A program made the translations under genes and the position numbers. The notes beneath the pieces were generated by a model. It made no database searches. It saw only the letters and a list, made by a program, of their open reading frames with translations, and had not been told where the DNA came from. DNA of 44,490 nucleotides from an uncultured Nitrospira sp. (GTDB taxonomy: Bacteria; Nitrospirota; Nitrospiria; Nitrospirales; Nitrospiraceae): assembly GCA_902500785.1 (NCBI GenBank), contig CABVRW010000028.1, forward strand, positions 2,359-46,848. The letters run 5' to 3'. Positions 18,629-28,883 of this stretch are shown one piece after another (the stretch's first letter is position 1; every line of letters starts with the position of its first letter).

Positions 18629-19777
18629 ATGAAACAACCCCTTTGTCATCTGTCACTCCTCCTCCTTAGCCTGACTTTGGCTGCCTGCACCAAGCCTGAT
18701 CCGCCCGCGCCATCGACCAAAGTCGTTCCCACGCCGGTCGCGTCCAGTCGCCAACCTGATATTCAGACGATGCGCATCGAGGCCCCGCCTTCTCTCCCGG
18801 CCCTGACGCTGTCGGCCAGGGTGACATATGCCGAGGACGCATATTCCAGGATTTCCTCCCCCCTCCAAGGACCGGCGCTGGATGTCCGAGTGAAATTGGG
18901 CCAAGTCGTGAAGAGTGGTGATGTCTTGATGGTCATCGATGCGGCCGATATTGCCACCGCCTACGCGGCCTATGTCGAAGAAATTTCAGAGTTGGGACTG
19001 GCCGAACGGAATTATGAATTGACGAAGGATTTGTTCGACGCCCAAGCCATGTCTCGGAAGGATCTGGAGCATGCGGAAAACGATCTGAACCGAGAACGGG
19101 CTGAATTCAAGCAAGCGAAAGGACGACTTCTCTCCCTGCGCGTGCCGGCGTCCGAACTCAGCAAGCCGCTTGCGCGGCAGCAGATCACCTCACGGTTCGA
19201 TCTGCGAAGCCCCTTGACGGGCACCGTCGTCGAGCGCAACGTGACGCCGGGACAAATTGTCGGGTCTGCCTCGGACACCCCTCTGTTTACGGTTGCCAAT
19301 CTCGACCGGCTGCAGGTGGTGGCGGACGTCTATGAGCATGATCTTTCGGGAATTCGGGTCGGTGCGGTCGCGACGACCACGGTTGAGGCCTATCCAGGCA
19401 TGGAATTTCCCGCTACGATCACCGTCATCGGCGATGTGGTTGATCCGGCCACGCACACCATTAAGATCCGCGCAGCAGTCTCGAACACGGACCGCCGCCT
19501 GAAACCAGACATGTTCGCACGACTGACCGTCGCAGGCCATACAATGCGCCCGAAGTTTGTGATTCCAAAGCAGGCGATCCTCGAACGCTCGGGCAAACAA
19601 TGGGTGGTGATCCAGCACGAGGAAGGCCGCCTAGAAGAGCGCGCCATCAATATCGACAGCGTGATCGATAATCAGGTCACGATTCGAGAGGGCCTGACAA
19701 CCGGTGAACGAATTGTGACCACACCGTCGGCCATCGACCGCCTCGCGGCAAGCGAGAGCTCGGACAATGGCGCGTAA
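18629..19777 (+). CDS. RND-type efflux periplasmic adaptor, lipoprotein
   Basis: 382 residues from ATG 18629, chosen because GGAG precedes it and a lipoprotein signal follows (…SLTLAAC, then TKPDPP). The order is that of HlyD/CusB-like membrane-fusion proteins: first barrel-sandwich strands (ISSPLQGPALDVRVKLGQVVKSGDVLMVI), an alpha-helical hairpin with coiled-coil character (about 95-165, ERNYELTKDLFDAQAMSRKD…), the second lipoyl half (DLRSPLTGTVVERNVTPGQIVG), a beta-barrel domain and a membrane-proximal domain. It would link an inner-membrane pump to an outer-membrane channel. Neither partner is next to it; the following gene is convergent. Substrate unknown. Confidence 0.88.
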   Translation: MKQPLCHLSLLLLSLTLAACTKPDPPAPSTKVVPTPVASSRQPDIQTMRIEAPPSLPALTLSARVTYAEDAYSRISSPLQGPALDVRVKLGQVVKSGDVLMVIDAADIATAYAAYVEEISELGLAERNYELTKDLFDAQAMSRKDLEHAENDLNRERAEFKQAKGRLLSLRVPASELSKPLARQQITSRFDLRSPLTGTVVERNVTPGQIVGSASDTPLFTVANLDRLQVVADVYEHDLSGIRVGAVATTTVEAYPGMEFPATITVIGDVVDPATHTIKIRAAVSNTDRRLKPDMFARLTVAGHTMRPKFVIPKQAILERSGKQWVVIQHEEGRLEERAINIDSVIDNQVTIREGLTTGERIVTTPSAIDRLAASESSDNGA

Positions 19778-19801
19778 CGGCGCAGGAAATCACGGAGGGG
19801 A

Positions 19802-21028
19802 TTACAGCGACGCGACGAGAATGCGCACCAACCCGGAGAGATCCTCGGTATCCAACCCTGCCACCGTTCGATTGCTCGTGTTCGTATACGCCGCTTCCAG
19901 AGAAATCGTGGTTGGATGGCCATAAATCGGATCCAAATGGAACGCGAACATCCCCTTGCCCAGAATGCTGTCTGTGTCGATCAATCCATCGCTTGAAGTC
20001 GTACTCGTATACCCTCCCATCGCACTGACCAGTAATCGCTGACTCTGTTTGTATAAGAGCGACACGGACGCCATGGGAGTCTGAATCCTCGCGCCCGACC
20101 AGCTCTGGGTTTCCGTCCGGTAGCTGAGGGTCGGGGCCAGGGTCAGGGTATTGAAGGGCCGATACGTCGCGACCAGGGTCTGGGCAAAGGCCGTCGATCG
20201 GGCGCCGCTCCGCATGTCGTCGTTCGTGAGAATATAGCTGGATGAGACCCGTGCGTTCCAGGTGAGTCCGGTATAGGCCAAGGCGGCTTCCATGCTGTTG
20301 CTCTGACTCCGCTGCGGCAGAGTACCCGTGGGATCCAAACTGCTCGCTAACGCGCTGCGCGTATAAGTGAGGCTGAGTTCGGGCCACGCCGGCTTCGCCA
20401 GCGCGACCCCGATGCGATTGAAGCTCTGTTGAATACGTGCCCGAGCGGGGTCCAGATCCACATTATTCCACGTTTGGCCGGCCGAGCTTCGAAGCTTGGC
20501 GATACCGCCCCCCCACTCACCCCACATTTCCCGCACCGTCTGATCCGGTGAATTGAAGAACGCCTTTCCGGCCGACCGATAATTGATGCCGTATCGAAAC
20601 TGGCCGTTGGTACCGGTCAGCGCCATACGGACCATGCGTTTGGTTCCGTCCTCCCGTTGATCGATGCGCGAGGAGATCCCTGCATCATTGGTCGCGTTGT
20701 TGGCGACTTCGCCTTCCGTCGCGAACTGCCCCTTGAACCAGGTCGATGCCGCCACCACGCCCTTCGTCTGTGGACGATCAGAATCCGGAACCAGGTCTTT
20801 CAAACGCGTCGAGGTCGACGGCGGCGCGAAGGAGGTCGACTGAAAGGAGGTGTGCAGAACCGGAGAGGCAATCGAAAACGGAATCGCCGAGGTGCCGGAC
20901 GCGCGGGCGGTGTCGGCGAACTGAATGCGTTGAAGGAGGAGATCCGATTGCGGCGACTCTTGCGCGTGGGCCATGAACGGACAGACCAGCAGCAGGAACC
21001 AGCCCCACAACAGCCGACGGTGTGTCAT
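19802..21028 (-). CDS. Putative outer-membrane beta-barrel protein (unassigned family)
   Basis: 408 residues from ATG 21028. A standard signal peptide is visible (…WFLLLVCPFMAHA, cleavage before QES). After a low-complexity Ser/Thr/Pro-rich stretch, the protein consists of many alternating amphipathic segments with aromatic girdles (QFRYGINYRSAGKAFF, LSLTYTRSALASS, TWNARVSSSYIL, LTLAPTLSYRTETQSW, RLLVSAMGGYTSTTSS, TISLEAAYTNTSNR). This suggests a barrel of perhaps 14-16 strands. The last segment ends in VRILVASL. I do not recognise a family. It is convergent with the adaptor gene and 24 bases from it, which does not by itself make it the adaptor's channel. No clear ribosome-binding site is seen. 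Confidence 0.6.
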   Translation of the reverse strand: MTHRRLLWGWFLLLVCPFMAHAQESPQSDLLLQRIQFADTARASGTSAIPFSIASPVLHTSFQSTSFAPPSTSTRLKDLVPDSDRPQTKGVVAASTWFKGQFATEGEVANNATNDAGISSRIDQREDGTKRMVRMALTGTNGQFRYGINYRSAGKAFFNSPDQTVREMWGEWGGGIAKLRSSAGQTWNNVDLDPARARIQQSFNRIGVALAKPAWPELSLTYTRSALASSLDPTGTLPQRSQSNSMEAALAYTGLTWNARVSSSYILTNDDMRSGARSTAFAQTLVATYRPFNTLTLAPTLSYRTETQSWSGARIQTPMASVSLLYKQSQRLLVSAMGGYTSTTSSDGLIDTDSILGKGMFAFHLDPIYGHPTTISLEAAYTNTSNRTVAGLDTEDLSGLVRILVASL

Positions 21029-21203
21029 GCAGAGAAGCCCGTGGAGAGGATGTCGTGGCGCAGCATGAAATCAAGTGTAGCACTCGATGTTCAGCCGCCC
21101 GGTCACTGGTGGATGTGCACAAAAACCGTCGATGGGCTGTTCATCGGTGAACAGGCGGAGTGGAGCCGAATCGGGGGAAAATCAGTCGCAATGACGGGAG
21201 GTT

Positions 21204-22586
21204 CTATAACGAGGATGTCTTGCCTGCGGTCGTGTCGACGATCGCCTGGTGCAAAATTGCCACCATCGTCCTGAGCTCTCGGGGCTTGGTGGAGAGGGGA
21301 GGGACCAGCGCGATGACGTTGCCCAGGGGTCTCAGCAGAAGTCCGGCCGCCCGGCAGGCCTGGGCCACACGATGGCCGATGCGCTGTTCGAGAGGATAGG
21401 GCTGTCGCGTCTGCCGATCCTGCACTAATTCGATCCCGACCATGAACCCACATTGGCGAATGTCGCCCACATGCTGCAGCGAGGCCATCGGACGCAACAG
21501 GCGCGCGAGCAGTGTCGCCTGTTGTCGAACGTGCACGAGGGTCTTCTCGCGACGGAAAGTGTCGAGGTTGGCCAAGGCCACCGCACAGCCCAACGGATTC
21601 CCTGTGTAACTATGTCCGTGAAAAAACGTTTTCCAGTCTTCATACCGGCCAAGAAATGCGCGATAGATCTCCTCCGTCGCCAAGGTCGCCGCCAGCGGCA
21701 TGTATCCGCCGGTCAACCCCTTGCTGATCGCCATGAGGTCCGGCGTCACGCCTTCATGCTGACAGGCGAACATCTTGCCCGTACGGCCGAAGCCGGTCGC
21801 CACCTCATCGACGATCAACAGCACGTGGTACGTCGTGCAGAGCTCCCGCACGTGTGTGAGGTATCCGGGCGGCGCGGTTATCATCCCCGCCGCGGCCTGA
21901 ACCAGCGGTTCGAGAATGACCCCGGCCAGATCGCGGTGGCGGGTCTTCAACAGCGTTTCCAACGGATCAAGGCAGGCCATGCGACAAGCGGGATAGGTCA
22001 GGCTCAGCGGGCAACGATAACAGTACGGTGGATCCACCTGAAACGTGGGAAACAGAAGGGCCTTGAAACGCGCGTGGAACAACTCGATGTTTCCCACGCT
22101 CACGGCCCCGACCGTATCGCCATGATAGGCCAGTTTCAAATGCAGAAAAGACTGCTTGGAACCCGCCGACGGCTGCCGCTGTTGCCAGTATTGCACCGCC
22201 ATCTTCAACGCCACCTCGACCGCCGTCGAGCCGTTGTCGGAATAAAAGACTCGTCGGAGTCCCTTGGGAGCGAGACGAATGAGTTCCCGCGCCAAACGAA
22301 TGGCCGGTGGATTGGAGAGACCAAGAAACGTCGAGTGCGCGATCTGCCGAAGTTGCGTCGTGAGCGCGCGATCCAATCGCGGATGCCGGTGTCCGTGGAT
22401 ATTGACCCAGATCGACGAGGTGCCGTCGAGATACTTCCGACCCTCCGTGTCGATGAGATAGGCCCCCTTGCCCTTCGCGATGATCAACGGCGTCTCCGCT
22501 TCCCACTCCTGCATCTGCGTGAAGGGATGCCACAGGTAGGCATGATCCCATGCAGCGAGTGGAGAGCGCTTGGATGATCGATTCAT
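21204..22586 (-). CDS. bioA: Adenosylmethionine-8-amino-7-oxononanoate aminotransferase
   Basis: 460 residues from ATG 22586; the open frame reaches further to 22787, but that part does not look like the family. BioA transfers the amino group of S-adenosylmethionine to 7-keto-8-aminopelargonate in biotin synthesis. The BioA-type start WDHAYLWHPFTQMQEW is present, along with YLIDTEGRKYLDGTSSIW, YSDNGSTAVEVALKMA, YHGDTVGAVSVG, the Asp motif LLIVDEVATGFGRTG and the PLP lysine in LMAISKGLTGGY. HSYTGNPLGCAVA follows. No other biotin gene lies in the window. The start is weakly supported because no good ribosome-binding site is seen. Confidence 0.93.
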   Translation of the reverse strand: MNRSSKRSPLAAWDHAYLWHPFTQMQEWEAETPLIIAKGKGAYLIDTEGRKYLDGTSSIWVNIHGHRHPRLDRALTTQLRQIAHSTFLGLSNPPAIRLARELIRLAPKGLRRVFYSDNGSTAVEVALKMAVQYWQQRQPSAGSKQSFLHLKLAYHGDTVGAVSVGNIELFHARFKALLFPTFQVDPPYCYRCPLSLTYPACRMACLDPLETLLKTRHRDLAGVILEPLVQAAAGMITAPPGYLTHVRELCTTYHVLLIVDEVATGFGRTGKMFACQHEGVTPDLMAISKGLTGGYMPLAATLATEEIYRAFLGRYEDWKTFFHGHSYTGNPLGCAVALANLDTFRREKTLVHVRQQATLLARLLRPMASLQHVGDIRQCGFMVGIELVQDRQTRQPYPLEQRIGHRVAQACRAAGLLLRPLGNVIALVPPLSTKPRELRTMVAILHQAIVDTTAGKTSSL

Positions 22587-22680
22587 GTGATGGACGTGTG
22601 AAGAAATGATTGTGCGACAGGAGCCCGCGTGCGACGTGAAACACTGCGTCGCGCGCGGATTATACCGGCGGGCGATTTCT

Positions 22681-22709
22681 TTGACAACCTTGGAGGGGGT
22701 CACTATAAT
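22681..22709 (+). promoter_or_regulatory. Perfect-consensus sigma-70 promoter upstream of lepA
   Basis: TTGACA (22681-22686), a 17-bp spacer and TATAAT (22704-22709) match the consensus at all 12 positions. Transcription would start near 22716, only about 12 bases before the lepA ATG, giving a very short leader. It probably drives the long lepA-to-plsY gene run. Confidence 0.88.
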
Positions 22710-22727
22710 GAACCGATTTTGGGGAAC

Positions 22728-24539
22728 ATGAGCCAGGATTTGCAAAGTCTCATCCGAAATTTCTCGATCATCGCCCATATCGATCACGGTAAATCGACCC
22801 TCGCCGACCGGCTCCTAGACGCGACTGGTGCAGTCACTGCCCGAGAAGCGAAAGAGCAGATCCTTGATGCGATGGACCTGGAGCGTGAGCGCGGTATCAC
22901 GATCAAAGCGCACGCCGTGGCCATCCGCTATAAGGCTCAGGACGGGAAGACCTATTTACTGCATTTGATCGATACGCCCGGTCACGTCGATTTCACGTAC
23001 GAAGTGTCGCGCAGCCTCGCCGCCTGTGAAGGTTCGCTGTTGCTTGTCGATGCGACACAGGGCGTGCAGGCGCAGACCATCGCCAACGTGAACCTCGCCA
23101 TGGGCAATCATCACACGATTATTCCGGTCATCAATAAGATCGATCTCGCCAGCGCCGACGTCGACGGCACGAAACAACAAATTTCCGACGTGCTCACCCT
23201 GGACGCGAGCGATGCCATGTTGGTGAGCGCCAAGGAGGGCCGCGGAGTGCCGGAAGTGCTCGAGGCGATTGTGAACCGGATTCCGCCGCCTTCCGGCGAT
23301 CCGACCCGTCCGCTTAAGGCGCTGATCTTCGATTCCTGGTTCGACAATTACCAAGGGGTGATCGTGTTGACCCGTATCGTCGACGGATCCGTGCGTCCCG
23401 GGATGAAAATCAAGGTCATGTCCAACGACCGGCTGTTCGAAGTGACCGAAGTCGGACAATTCACGCCGAAACGGACCAAAGGCACCCAGCTCATGACGGG
23501 GGAAGTCGGATACCTCTGCGCCAACATGAAGGAAGTGGCCGACGTCAAGATCGGTGACACCCTGACGGACGCGGGCCGACCGACCGATCAGCCGTTCCCC
23601 GGGTACAAAGAAGTCAAACCCCTGGTCTTTTGCGGGCTGTATTCCACGGATACCGCGCGCTACGAAGACCTGCGGGATGCCCTCTTGAAGTTGCGCCTGA
23701 ACGACTCGTCGTTCATCTATGAACCGGAAACCTCCTTGGCCCTCGGGTTCGGATTCCGTTGCGGGTTCCTCGGCCTGCTTCACATGGAGATCATTCAAGA
23801 ACGATTGGAACGCGAATACGGATTGACGCTCATCACCACGGCGCCGACCGTCATCTACCGCATCCTCACCACCAAGGGCGACGTACTCGAACTCAATAAC
23901 CCGGCGGACCTTCCCGAGCCCAGCTCGATCGCCTCGTTCGAAGAACCGTTCATTCTGGCCACGCTCATTGCTCCGGAACGGTATCTCGGCACCTTGCTGC
24001 AGTTGTGTCAGGAACGGCGCGGCATTCAACGGAGCATGCACTACCTGGATCCCACCCGTGTCGTGATCAGTTATGAGCTGCCGCTCAATGAAGTCATCCT
24101 CGATTTCTACGATAAGTTGAAATCGAAGACGCAGGGATACGCGTCGCTCGACTATGAATTGCTCGGCTATCGGGAATCCGAACTGGTGCGCCTCGACATT
24201 CTGCTCAACGGCGAGCCCGTCGATGCCTTATCCTTCATCACGCATAAGGAACGCGCCTATCAACGCGGGCGGCAGGTCGCCGAAAAAATGAAAGAGCTCA
24301 TTCCCAAACAGATGTTCGAAATCGCCATTCAAGCGGCGATCGGCAATAAAATCGTCGCCCGAGAGACCATCGGCGCCATCAAGAAGAATGTCACGGCCAA
24401 ATGTTACGGCGGCGACATTTCGCGGAAGCGCAAGCTCTGGGAGAAGCAGAAGGAAGGCAAGAAACGCATGAAAGCGGTAGGCAGAGTGGAAGTGCCTCAA
24501 GAAGCGTTTCTCGCAATCCTGAAGGTGGGCGAGGAATGA
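22728..24539 (+). CDS. lepA: Elongation factor 4 (ribosome back-translocase)
   Basis: 603 residues from ATG 22728; the frame is open upstream, but the promoter lies there. LepA/EF4 is a translational GTPase that acts on stalled or newly made ribosomes. The GTPase domain has [14 protein letters not shown] (G1), RGITIKAH (G2 region), DTPGHVDF (G3) and NKIDLASA (G4). EF-G-like domains follow, with [14 protein letters not shown], and the LepA-specific C-terminal domain is full length, ending [18 protein letters not shown]. Its TGA overlaps the start of lepB (ATGA). Confidence 0.97.
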   Translation: MSQDLQSLIRNFSIIAHIDHGKSTLADRLLDATGAVTAREAKEQILDAMDLERERGITIKAHAVAIRYKAQDGKTYLLHLIDTPGHVDFTYEVSRSLAACEGSLLLVDATQGVQAQTIANVNLAMGNHHTIIPVINKIDLASADVDGTKQQISDVLTLDASDAMLVSAKEGRGVPEVLEAIVNRIPPPSGDPTRPLKALIFDSWFDNYQGVIVLTRIVDGSVRPGMKIKVMSNDRLFEVTEVGQFTPKRTKGTQLMTGEVGYLCANMKEVADVKIGDTLTDAGRPTDQPFPGYKEVKPLVFCGLYSTDTARYEDLRDALLKLRLNDSSFIYEPETSLALGFGFRCGFLGLLHMEIIQERLEREYGLTLITTAPTVIYRILTTKGDVLELNNPADLPEPSSIASFEEPFILATLIAPERYLGTLLQLCQERRGIQRSMHYLDPTRVVISYELPLNEVILDFYDKLKSKTQGYASLDYELLGYRESELVRLDILLNGEPVDALSFITHKERAYQRGRQVAEKMKELIPKQMFEIAIQAAIGNKIVARETIGAIKKNVTAKCYGGDISRKRKLWEKQKEGKKRMKAVGRVEVPQEAFLAILKVGEE

Positions 24540-25315
24540 GCATAGAGCCCAACCCACGCCCCGACGAGATCTCCGCGACGACCGCACCGGTGACGCCCCC
24601 CGCGCCTTCGGAACAGGCGACCAACGAACCCCACGTCGTCACGGCCGGCCAACCGACCCACAAGTCGATCCTGCGGGAATATGCGGAAGCGATCATCATC
24701 GCCATGTTGCTCGCCTTCGCCATTCGTGTCTTCGTCGTGCAAGCCTTCAAGATCCCTTCCGGTTCGATGATTCCCACGCTGCTGGTCGGCGACCATATTC
24801 TGGTCAGCAAGCTGTCGTATGGATTGCAATGGCCGACCGACTGCAAATTCCAACCGGGTTTTCCGCCGGTGACCTGCTACTCCTCGCGAACGCTCATTCC
24901 GTTTGGATCGATCCAGCGCGGCGATATCATCGTGTTTCGGTTTCCCGAGGATGAAGATAAGGATTTTATCAAGCGCGTGATCGGATTGCCCGGAGACACC
25001 ATTCACGTGCGGAATAAGGTCGTGCACATCAACGGGACGCCGTTTGACGACCATGCCTTCACACAGCACACGGATCCCCCCGTGCATGACGGGCGCATCA
25101 GCCCGCGCGACAATTTTGGTCCCGTGACGGTGCCGGAGGACGCGTACTTCGTGATGGGAGACAATCGGGATCACAGTCTCGATAGTCGTTTCTGGGGCTT
25201 CGTCCGCACGGAAAAAGTGCGCGGCAAAGCATTTCGCATTTACTGGTCGTGGAGCGGCCAAGGATCGTGGACCGAATGGGTACGATGGGAAAGGTTAGGA
25301 AAAGCCATCCAGTAG
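24536..25315 (+). CDS. lepB: Signal peptidase I
   Basis: 259 residues from ATG 24536, which overlaps the lepA stop by 4 bases. It cleaves signal peptides of exported proteins at the outer face of the inner membrane. A 45-residue Pro/Thr-rich N-terminus precedes one transmembrane helix ([20 protein letters not shown], about 52-71). The catalytic Ser77 is in PSGSMIPTL and the general base Lys146 in [11 protein letters not shown]. Box E reads [15 protein letters not shown] lepA-lepB pair is common in bacteria. Confidence 0.95.
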   Translation: MSIEPNPRPDEISATTAPVTPPAPSEQATNEPHVVTAGQPTHKSILREYAEAIIIAMLLAFAIRVFVVQAFKIPSGSMIPTLLVGDHILVSKLSYGLQWPTDCKFQPGFPPVTCYSSRTLIPFGSIQRGDIIVFRFPEDEDKDFIKRVIGLPGDTIHVRNKVVHINGTPFDDHAFTQHTDPPVHDGRISPRDNFGPVTVPEDAYFVMGDNRDHSLDSRFWGFVRTEKVRGKAFRIYWSWSGQGSWTEWVRWERLGKAIQ

Positions 25316-26349
25316 GGCGCGTCGGACACTCCGGCGCGTCGAACGGGCAGGCGGGCGAGGACGCGGCCATTGATCCGGCCGCCCTCTGCGCCTACATCAA
25401 GCGTTTCCCACAAGCCAACGTGTTGGTCATCGGAGACCTGATCCTCGATCATTACGTCTGGGGACGCGTGAGTCGGATTTCACCGGAAGCGCCTGTTCCG
25501 GTCGTCCACGTCGAGTCGGAGTCGCTCAAGCTGGGCGGCGCCGCGAACGTCTTCAACAATATCCTCGCGCTCGGCGGACAAGCAGACATCTGCGGCGTGA
25601 TCGGGGCCGACGAAAGCGGCCGGCTGCTTTTGAAGGAACTGGGTGGCCGACGGCAAGGGCGCGGCGGGGTCGTGATCGACCAGAGCCGGCCCACGACCAG
25701 AAAATCACGCGTCGTCGCGCACAACCAACAAATCGTTCGCTACGATGTGGAGCGTCGCACAGAAGTCACCGGGCTGCTGCAGCGTCGTATCCTCCGCTAT
25801 GTAGAGTCCAGACTCAAAGAACTCTCCTGCCTGATCGTGTCGGACTATGCCAAGGGAGTGGTCACGGCATCGCTGATGGCGGAGTTGACTCGACTGGCAG
25901 GGCAGCGCAAAATTCCCGTCGTGGTCGATCCCAAGGTCGAACATTTCAGCTATTACAAAGGTGTGACCGTCGTGACACCCAATCACCTCGAAGCGACCCA
26001 AGCCGCCGGGGTGCATGGCGATGACGATCAGGCGATCAACAAGGCGGGGACCACTCTCCGCCAACGTTTGGGATGCCAGACCGTGCTCGTGACGAGGGGC
26101 GAGCGAGGCATGAGCGTCTTCCAGGGCCACGGGGACCATTGGCATATTCCCACACGGGCCCGACAGGTCTATGACGTCACGGGCGCCGGCGACACCGTCG
26201 TCGGAACGCTGGCCCTGGCGCTCTCGACCGGCGCGAGCATGCGGGAAGCAGCGGTGCTCGCCAATCAAGCCGCCGGCGTGGTCGTCGGCATGATCGGCAC
26301 CGCCACGGTGACCGCCGCGCAACTCACGGACGCCCTGGGACAGAGCTGA
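25276..26349 (+). CDS. rfaE1: D-glycero-beta-D-manno-heptose-7-phosphate kinase (kinase domain only)
   Basis: About 357 residues from ATG 25276; ATG 25285 and GTG 25249 are alternatives, and all overlap the lepB end. This PfkB-family kinase phosphorylates heptose 7-phosphate on the way to ADP-heptose for the LPS inner core. Landmarks are VLVIGDLILDHYVWGRVSRISPEAPVPV and KLGGAANVFNNILALGG, both typical of HldE/RfaE domain 1, and the C-terminal DVTGAGDTVVGTLALAL catalytic motif. The C-terminal nucleotidyltransferase domain of bifunctional HldE is missing, so the adenylyltransferase must be encoded elsewhere. It is followed after one base by kdsB. Confidence 0.9.
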   Translation: MGTMGKVRKSHPVGRVGHSGASNGQAGEDAAIDPAALCAYIKRFPQANVLVIGDLILDHYVWGRVSRISPEAPVPVVHVESESLKLGGAANVFNNILALGGQADICGVIGADESGRLLLKELGGRRQGRGGVVIDQSRPTTRKSRVVAHNQQIVRYDVERRTEVTGLLQRRILRYVESRLKELSCLIVSDYAKGVVTASLMAELTRLAGQRKIPVVVDPKVEHFSYYKGVTVVTPNHLEATQAAGVHGDDDQAINKAGTTLRQRLGCQTVLVTRGERGMSVFQGHGDHWHIPTRARQVYDVTGAGDTVVGTLALALSTGASMREAAVLANQAAGVVVGMIGTATVTAAQLTDALGQS

Positions 26350-26350
26350 C

Positions 26351-27121
26351 GTGACACGTTCGGTCACGGTGGTCATTCCGGCCCGGCACGGTTCCTCACG
26401 GTTCCCGGGAAAGCCGCTGGTGGAGTTGCTGGGGAAACCGATGATCCAACACGTGTATGAACAGGCCAAGGCCTGTCGCGTGGTCAAGGACGTGCTGGTC
26501 GCCACGGATGACGAGCGCATTCACAGGGCCGTCGAGCGATTCGGAGGGCAAGTCGTCATGATGACGGAGGCCTATCGCACCGGCACCGATCGCGTCGCCG
26601 CCGTCGCCGCCACCCACCCAAGTGATTGTTACGTCGACCTGCAGGGAGACGAGATCATGCTCCATCCCGATCTCCTCACGGACTTGGTCGAGCCGTTTCT
26701 GGCGAGCAACGCGACGATGGGCACCTTAAAGCGACGGATCGATTCCGACCAGGACCTCCAGAACCCGGGAGTCGTCAAGGTGACCACCGATCGCGAGGGC
26801 TATGCCCTGTATTTTTCGCGCGCGCCGATCCCGCTGGTACGAGACGACCCGAAACGAGCTGCCGTACCGGGGTTACATTTCATCCACTTGGGACTGTACG
26901 TCTACACCCGAGAGACGTTGAGACGCATGACCGCCTTACCGACAGGGACCTTGGAAGAGGCCGAAAAACTCGAACAACTGCGCGCGCTGGAAAACGGGAT
27001 GCGCATCCGCGTGTGGGAGACCGCTCATCGGTCAGTGCGCATCGATAGCCCCGAGGACGTGCCAGGCGCGCTCGAACAACTTCGCTGCCGCGCAACCGGG
27101 CTCGGCATCACTCCACCATGA
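26351..27121 (+). CDS. kdsB: 3-deoxy-manno-octulosonate cytidylyltransferase (CMP-KDO synthetase)
   Basis: 256 residues from GTG 26351, one base after the heptose kinase stop. KdsB activates KDO with CTP for attachment to lipid A. The nucleotide-binding start [17 protein letters not shown] is intact, as are [29 protein letters not shown] and the [11 protein letters not shown] region. Length matches the family. Together with kdsA and kdsD close by, this shows the organism makes a KDO-containing outer membrane. The product uses CTP, and the CTP synthase gene is the next one. Confidence 0.94.
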   Translation: MTRSVTVVIPARHGSSRFPGKPLVELLGKPMIQHVYEQAKACRVVKDVLVATDDERIHRAVERFGGQVVMMTEAYRTGTDRVAAVAATHPSDCYVDLQGDEIMLHPDLLTDLVEPFLASNATMGTLKRRIDSDQDLQNPGVVKVTTDREGYALYFSRAPIPLVRDDPKRAAVPGLHFIHLGLYVYTRETLRRMTALPTGTLEEAEKLEQLRALENGMRIRVWETAHRSVRIDSPEDVPGALEQLRCRATGLGITPP

Positions 27122-27137
27122 CGAGAGAAGGTGCACG

Positions 27138-28739
27138 ATGAGCAAACTGATCTTTGTGACCGGCGGTGTCGTGTCGTCGCTCGGAAAGGGGCTGGCCTCC
27201 GCGTCTATCGGCAATCTGATGGAAAGCCGCGGACTGAAGATCACCTTCCTCAAGCTGGACCCCTACATCAACGTCGATCCGGGCACCATGAATCCGTACC
27301 AGCATGGAGAAGTCTACGTCACGGAAGATGGGGCGGAGACGGATCTCGACCTAGGCCACTACGAACGTTATACCTCACTCACTCTGACGCGCGAGAATAA
27401 CTACACCACGGGCCGCATATACCACGCTGTCATTACGAAAGAGCGGCGCGGAGACTACCTGGGGGGAACGGTGCAAGTGGTGCCGCATGTCACGGACGAG
27501 ATCAAACAATGCATTATGCGCATCTCGCAGGGCATGGACGTCACGATCGTCGAGATCGGCGGGACCGTCGGCGACATCGAAAGCTTGCCGTTTCTGGAGG
27601 CGATCCGGCAGATTCCCTACGACGTGGGACGCGACAATGTCCTCTACGTGCATCTCACGCTGGTGCCCTACATCGGGGCCGCCGGCGAGCTGAAGACGAA
27701 ACCGACGCAACATTCCGTCAACAAGCTACGTGAAATCGGCATTCAGCCGAACATTCTCTTGTGCCGCACCGACCGTTATCTTCCGCCGGAGCTCAAGGCC
27801 AAGATCGCCATGTTCTGCAATGTGGAAAAAGATGCGGTCATTACGGCCAAGGATGTCGAGACGATCTATGAAGTGCCGATCGTGTTTCGCAAGGAAGGGC
27901 TGGACGAGTTGATCGTGCGCCTGCTCAAGCTGGAAACCGGCCCGCCGAATCTTCGCGAATGGGATGCGATGGTACAGAAGATCAAACACCCCAAACACGA
28001 GGTGTCGATCGCGCTGGTCGGAAAGTATGCCGGCCTGAAGGAATGTTACAAGAGTTTGGCCGAGGCGCTGGTGCACGGCGGGATCGATCATGAAACCCGC
28101 GTGAACGTCACCTGGATCGAGTCCGAGGAGGTGGAGCGCCAGGGGACCGAACGGATCCTGCGCGATGCCGATGGCATTCTCATTCCCGGAGGCTTCGGGT
28201 CGCGGGGCATCGAAGGTAAGATCGTCACCATCCAATATGCCAGGGAACATCAGATTCCGTTCCTCGGCCTCTGTCTGGGCATGCAATGCGCGACCATCGA
28301 ATTCGCGAGAAACGTCGCCGGGCTCGCCGGCGCCAACAGCGCCGAGTTCGATGAACAGGCCCCGCATCCGGTGATTCACCTGATGTCCGACCAACAATCG
28401 ATCAACGACAAGGGCGGCACGATGCGGCTCGGCGCCTATGCTTGTAAGCTGGGCGAGGGGACGTTAGCGCAGAAAATGTACGGAGTCAGCGAGGTGCGCG
28501 AGCGCCACCGTCACCGGTATGAATTCAACAATGCCTATCGCGAGCAGTTGACGGCGAAAGGACTGACTCTGAGCGGGCTGTCTCCGGACGGCCGCCTGGT
28601 TGAAATCGTCGAATTGCAGAACCATCCCTGGTTCCTAGCCACGCAGTTTCATCCGGAATACAAGTCGCGGCCGCATCATCCACATCCGTTGTTTAGCGGG
28701 TTTGTGGGAGCCGCACTACGCCGCAAGTGCGGCCACTGA
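27138..28739 (+). CDS. pyrG: CTP synthase
   Basis: 533 residues from ATG 27138. PyrG aminates UTP to CTP using glutamine. The synthase domain starts [21 protein letters not shown], with [13 protein letters not shown] and the [14 protein letters not shown] segment. The class I amidotransferase domain has its nucleophile in [16 protein letters not shown] and the His/Glu pair in [15 protein letters not shown]-like element begins one base after its stop. A kdsB-pyrG-kdsA order is found in several Gram-negative groups, consistent with CTP demand for CMP-KDO. Confidence 0.97.
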   Translation: MSKLIFVTGGVVSSLGKGLASASIGNLMESRGLKITFLKLDPYINVDPGTMNPYQHGEVYVTEDGAETDLDLGHYERYTSLTLTRENNYTTGRIYHAVITKERRGDYLGGTVQVVPHVTDEIKQCIMRISQGMDVTIVEIGGTVGDIESLPFLEAIRQIPYDVGRDNVLYVHLTLVPYIGAAGELKTKPTQHSVNKLREIGIQPNILLCRTDRYLPPELKAKIAMFCNVEKDAVITAKDVETIYEVPIVFRKEGLDELIVRLLKLETGPPNLREWDAMVQKIKHPKHEVSIALVGKYAGLKECYKSLAEALVHGGIDHETRVNVTWIESEEVERQGTERILRDADGILIPGGFGSRGIEGKIVTIQYAREHQIPFLGLCLGMQCATIEFARNVAGLAGANSAEFDEQAPHPVIHLMSDQQSINDKGGTMRLGAYACKLGEGTLAQKMYGVSEVRERHRHRYEFNNAYREQLTAKGLTLSGLSPDGRLVEIVELQNHPWFLATQFHPEYKSRPHHPHPLFSGFVGAALRRKCGH

Positions 28740-28861
28740 GCAGGATGTTGAATATGCTCCCCAGCTTTGTTCTCGCATCGTTCGGAGGCTCCGCATACAG
28801 TAGTACCCATCGCCTCCTCACTCGCTGCGGCCGCGCAGGACGGCCATGTTGAACATCCTGC
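28740..28861 (-). repeat. MITE-like repeat element, copy 2 of 2 (122 bp)
   Basis: Bounded by 17-bp imperfect terminal inverted repeats, GCAGGATGTTGAATATG (28740-28756) and CATGTTGAACATCCTGC (28845-28861), which match at 15 of 17 positions. It starts directly after the pyrG TGA and ends 22 bases before the kdsA ATG. Its reverse complement aligns end to end with the element at 9696-9820. No transposase or long open frame of its own is present. I recall similar short repeats being frequent in Nitrospira genomes, but cannot check that here. Confidence 0.75.
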
Positions 28862-28883
28862 GATTCATTTGAAGTCGGAGCCT

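Noticed and set aside
28767-28883. Longer kdsA start upstream of ATG 28884
   Set aside because: The extra residues are encoded mostly by the MITE-like element, and the family N-terminus begins at 28884.
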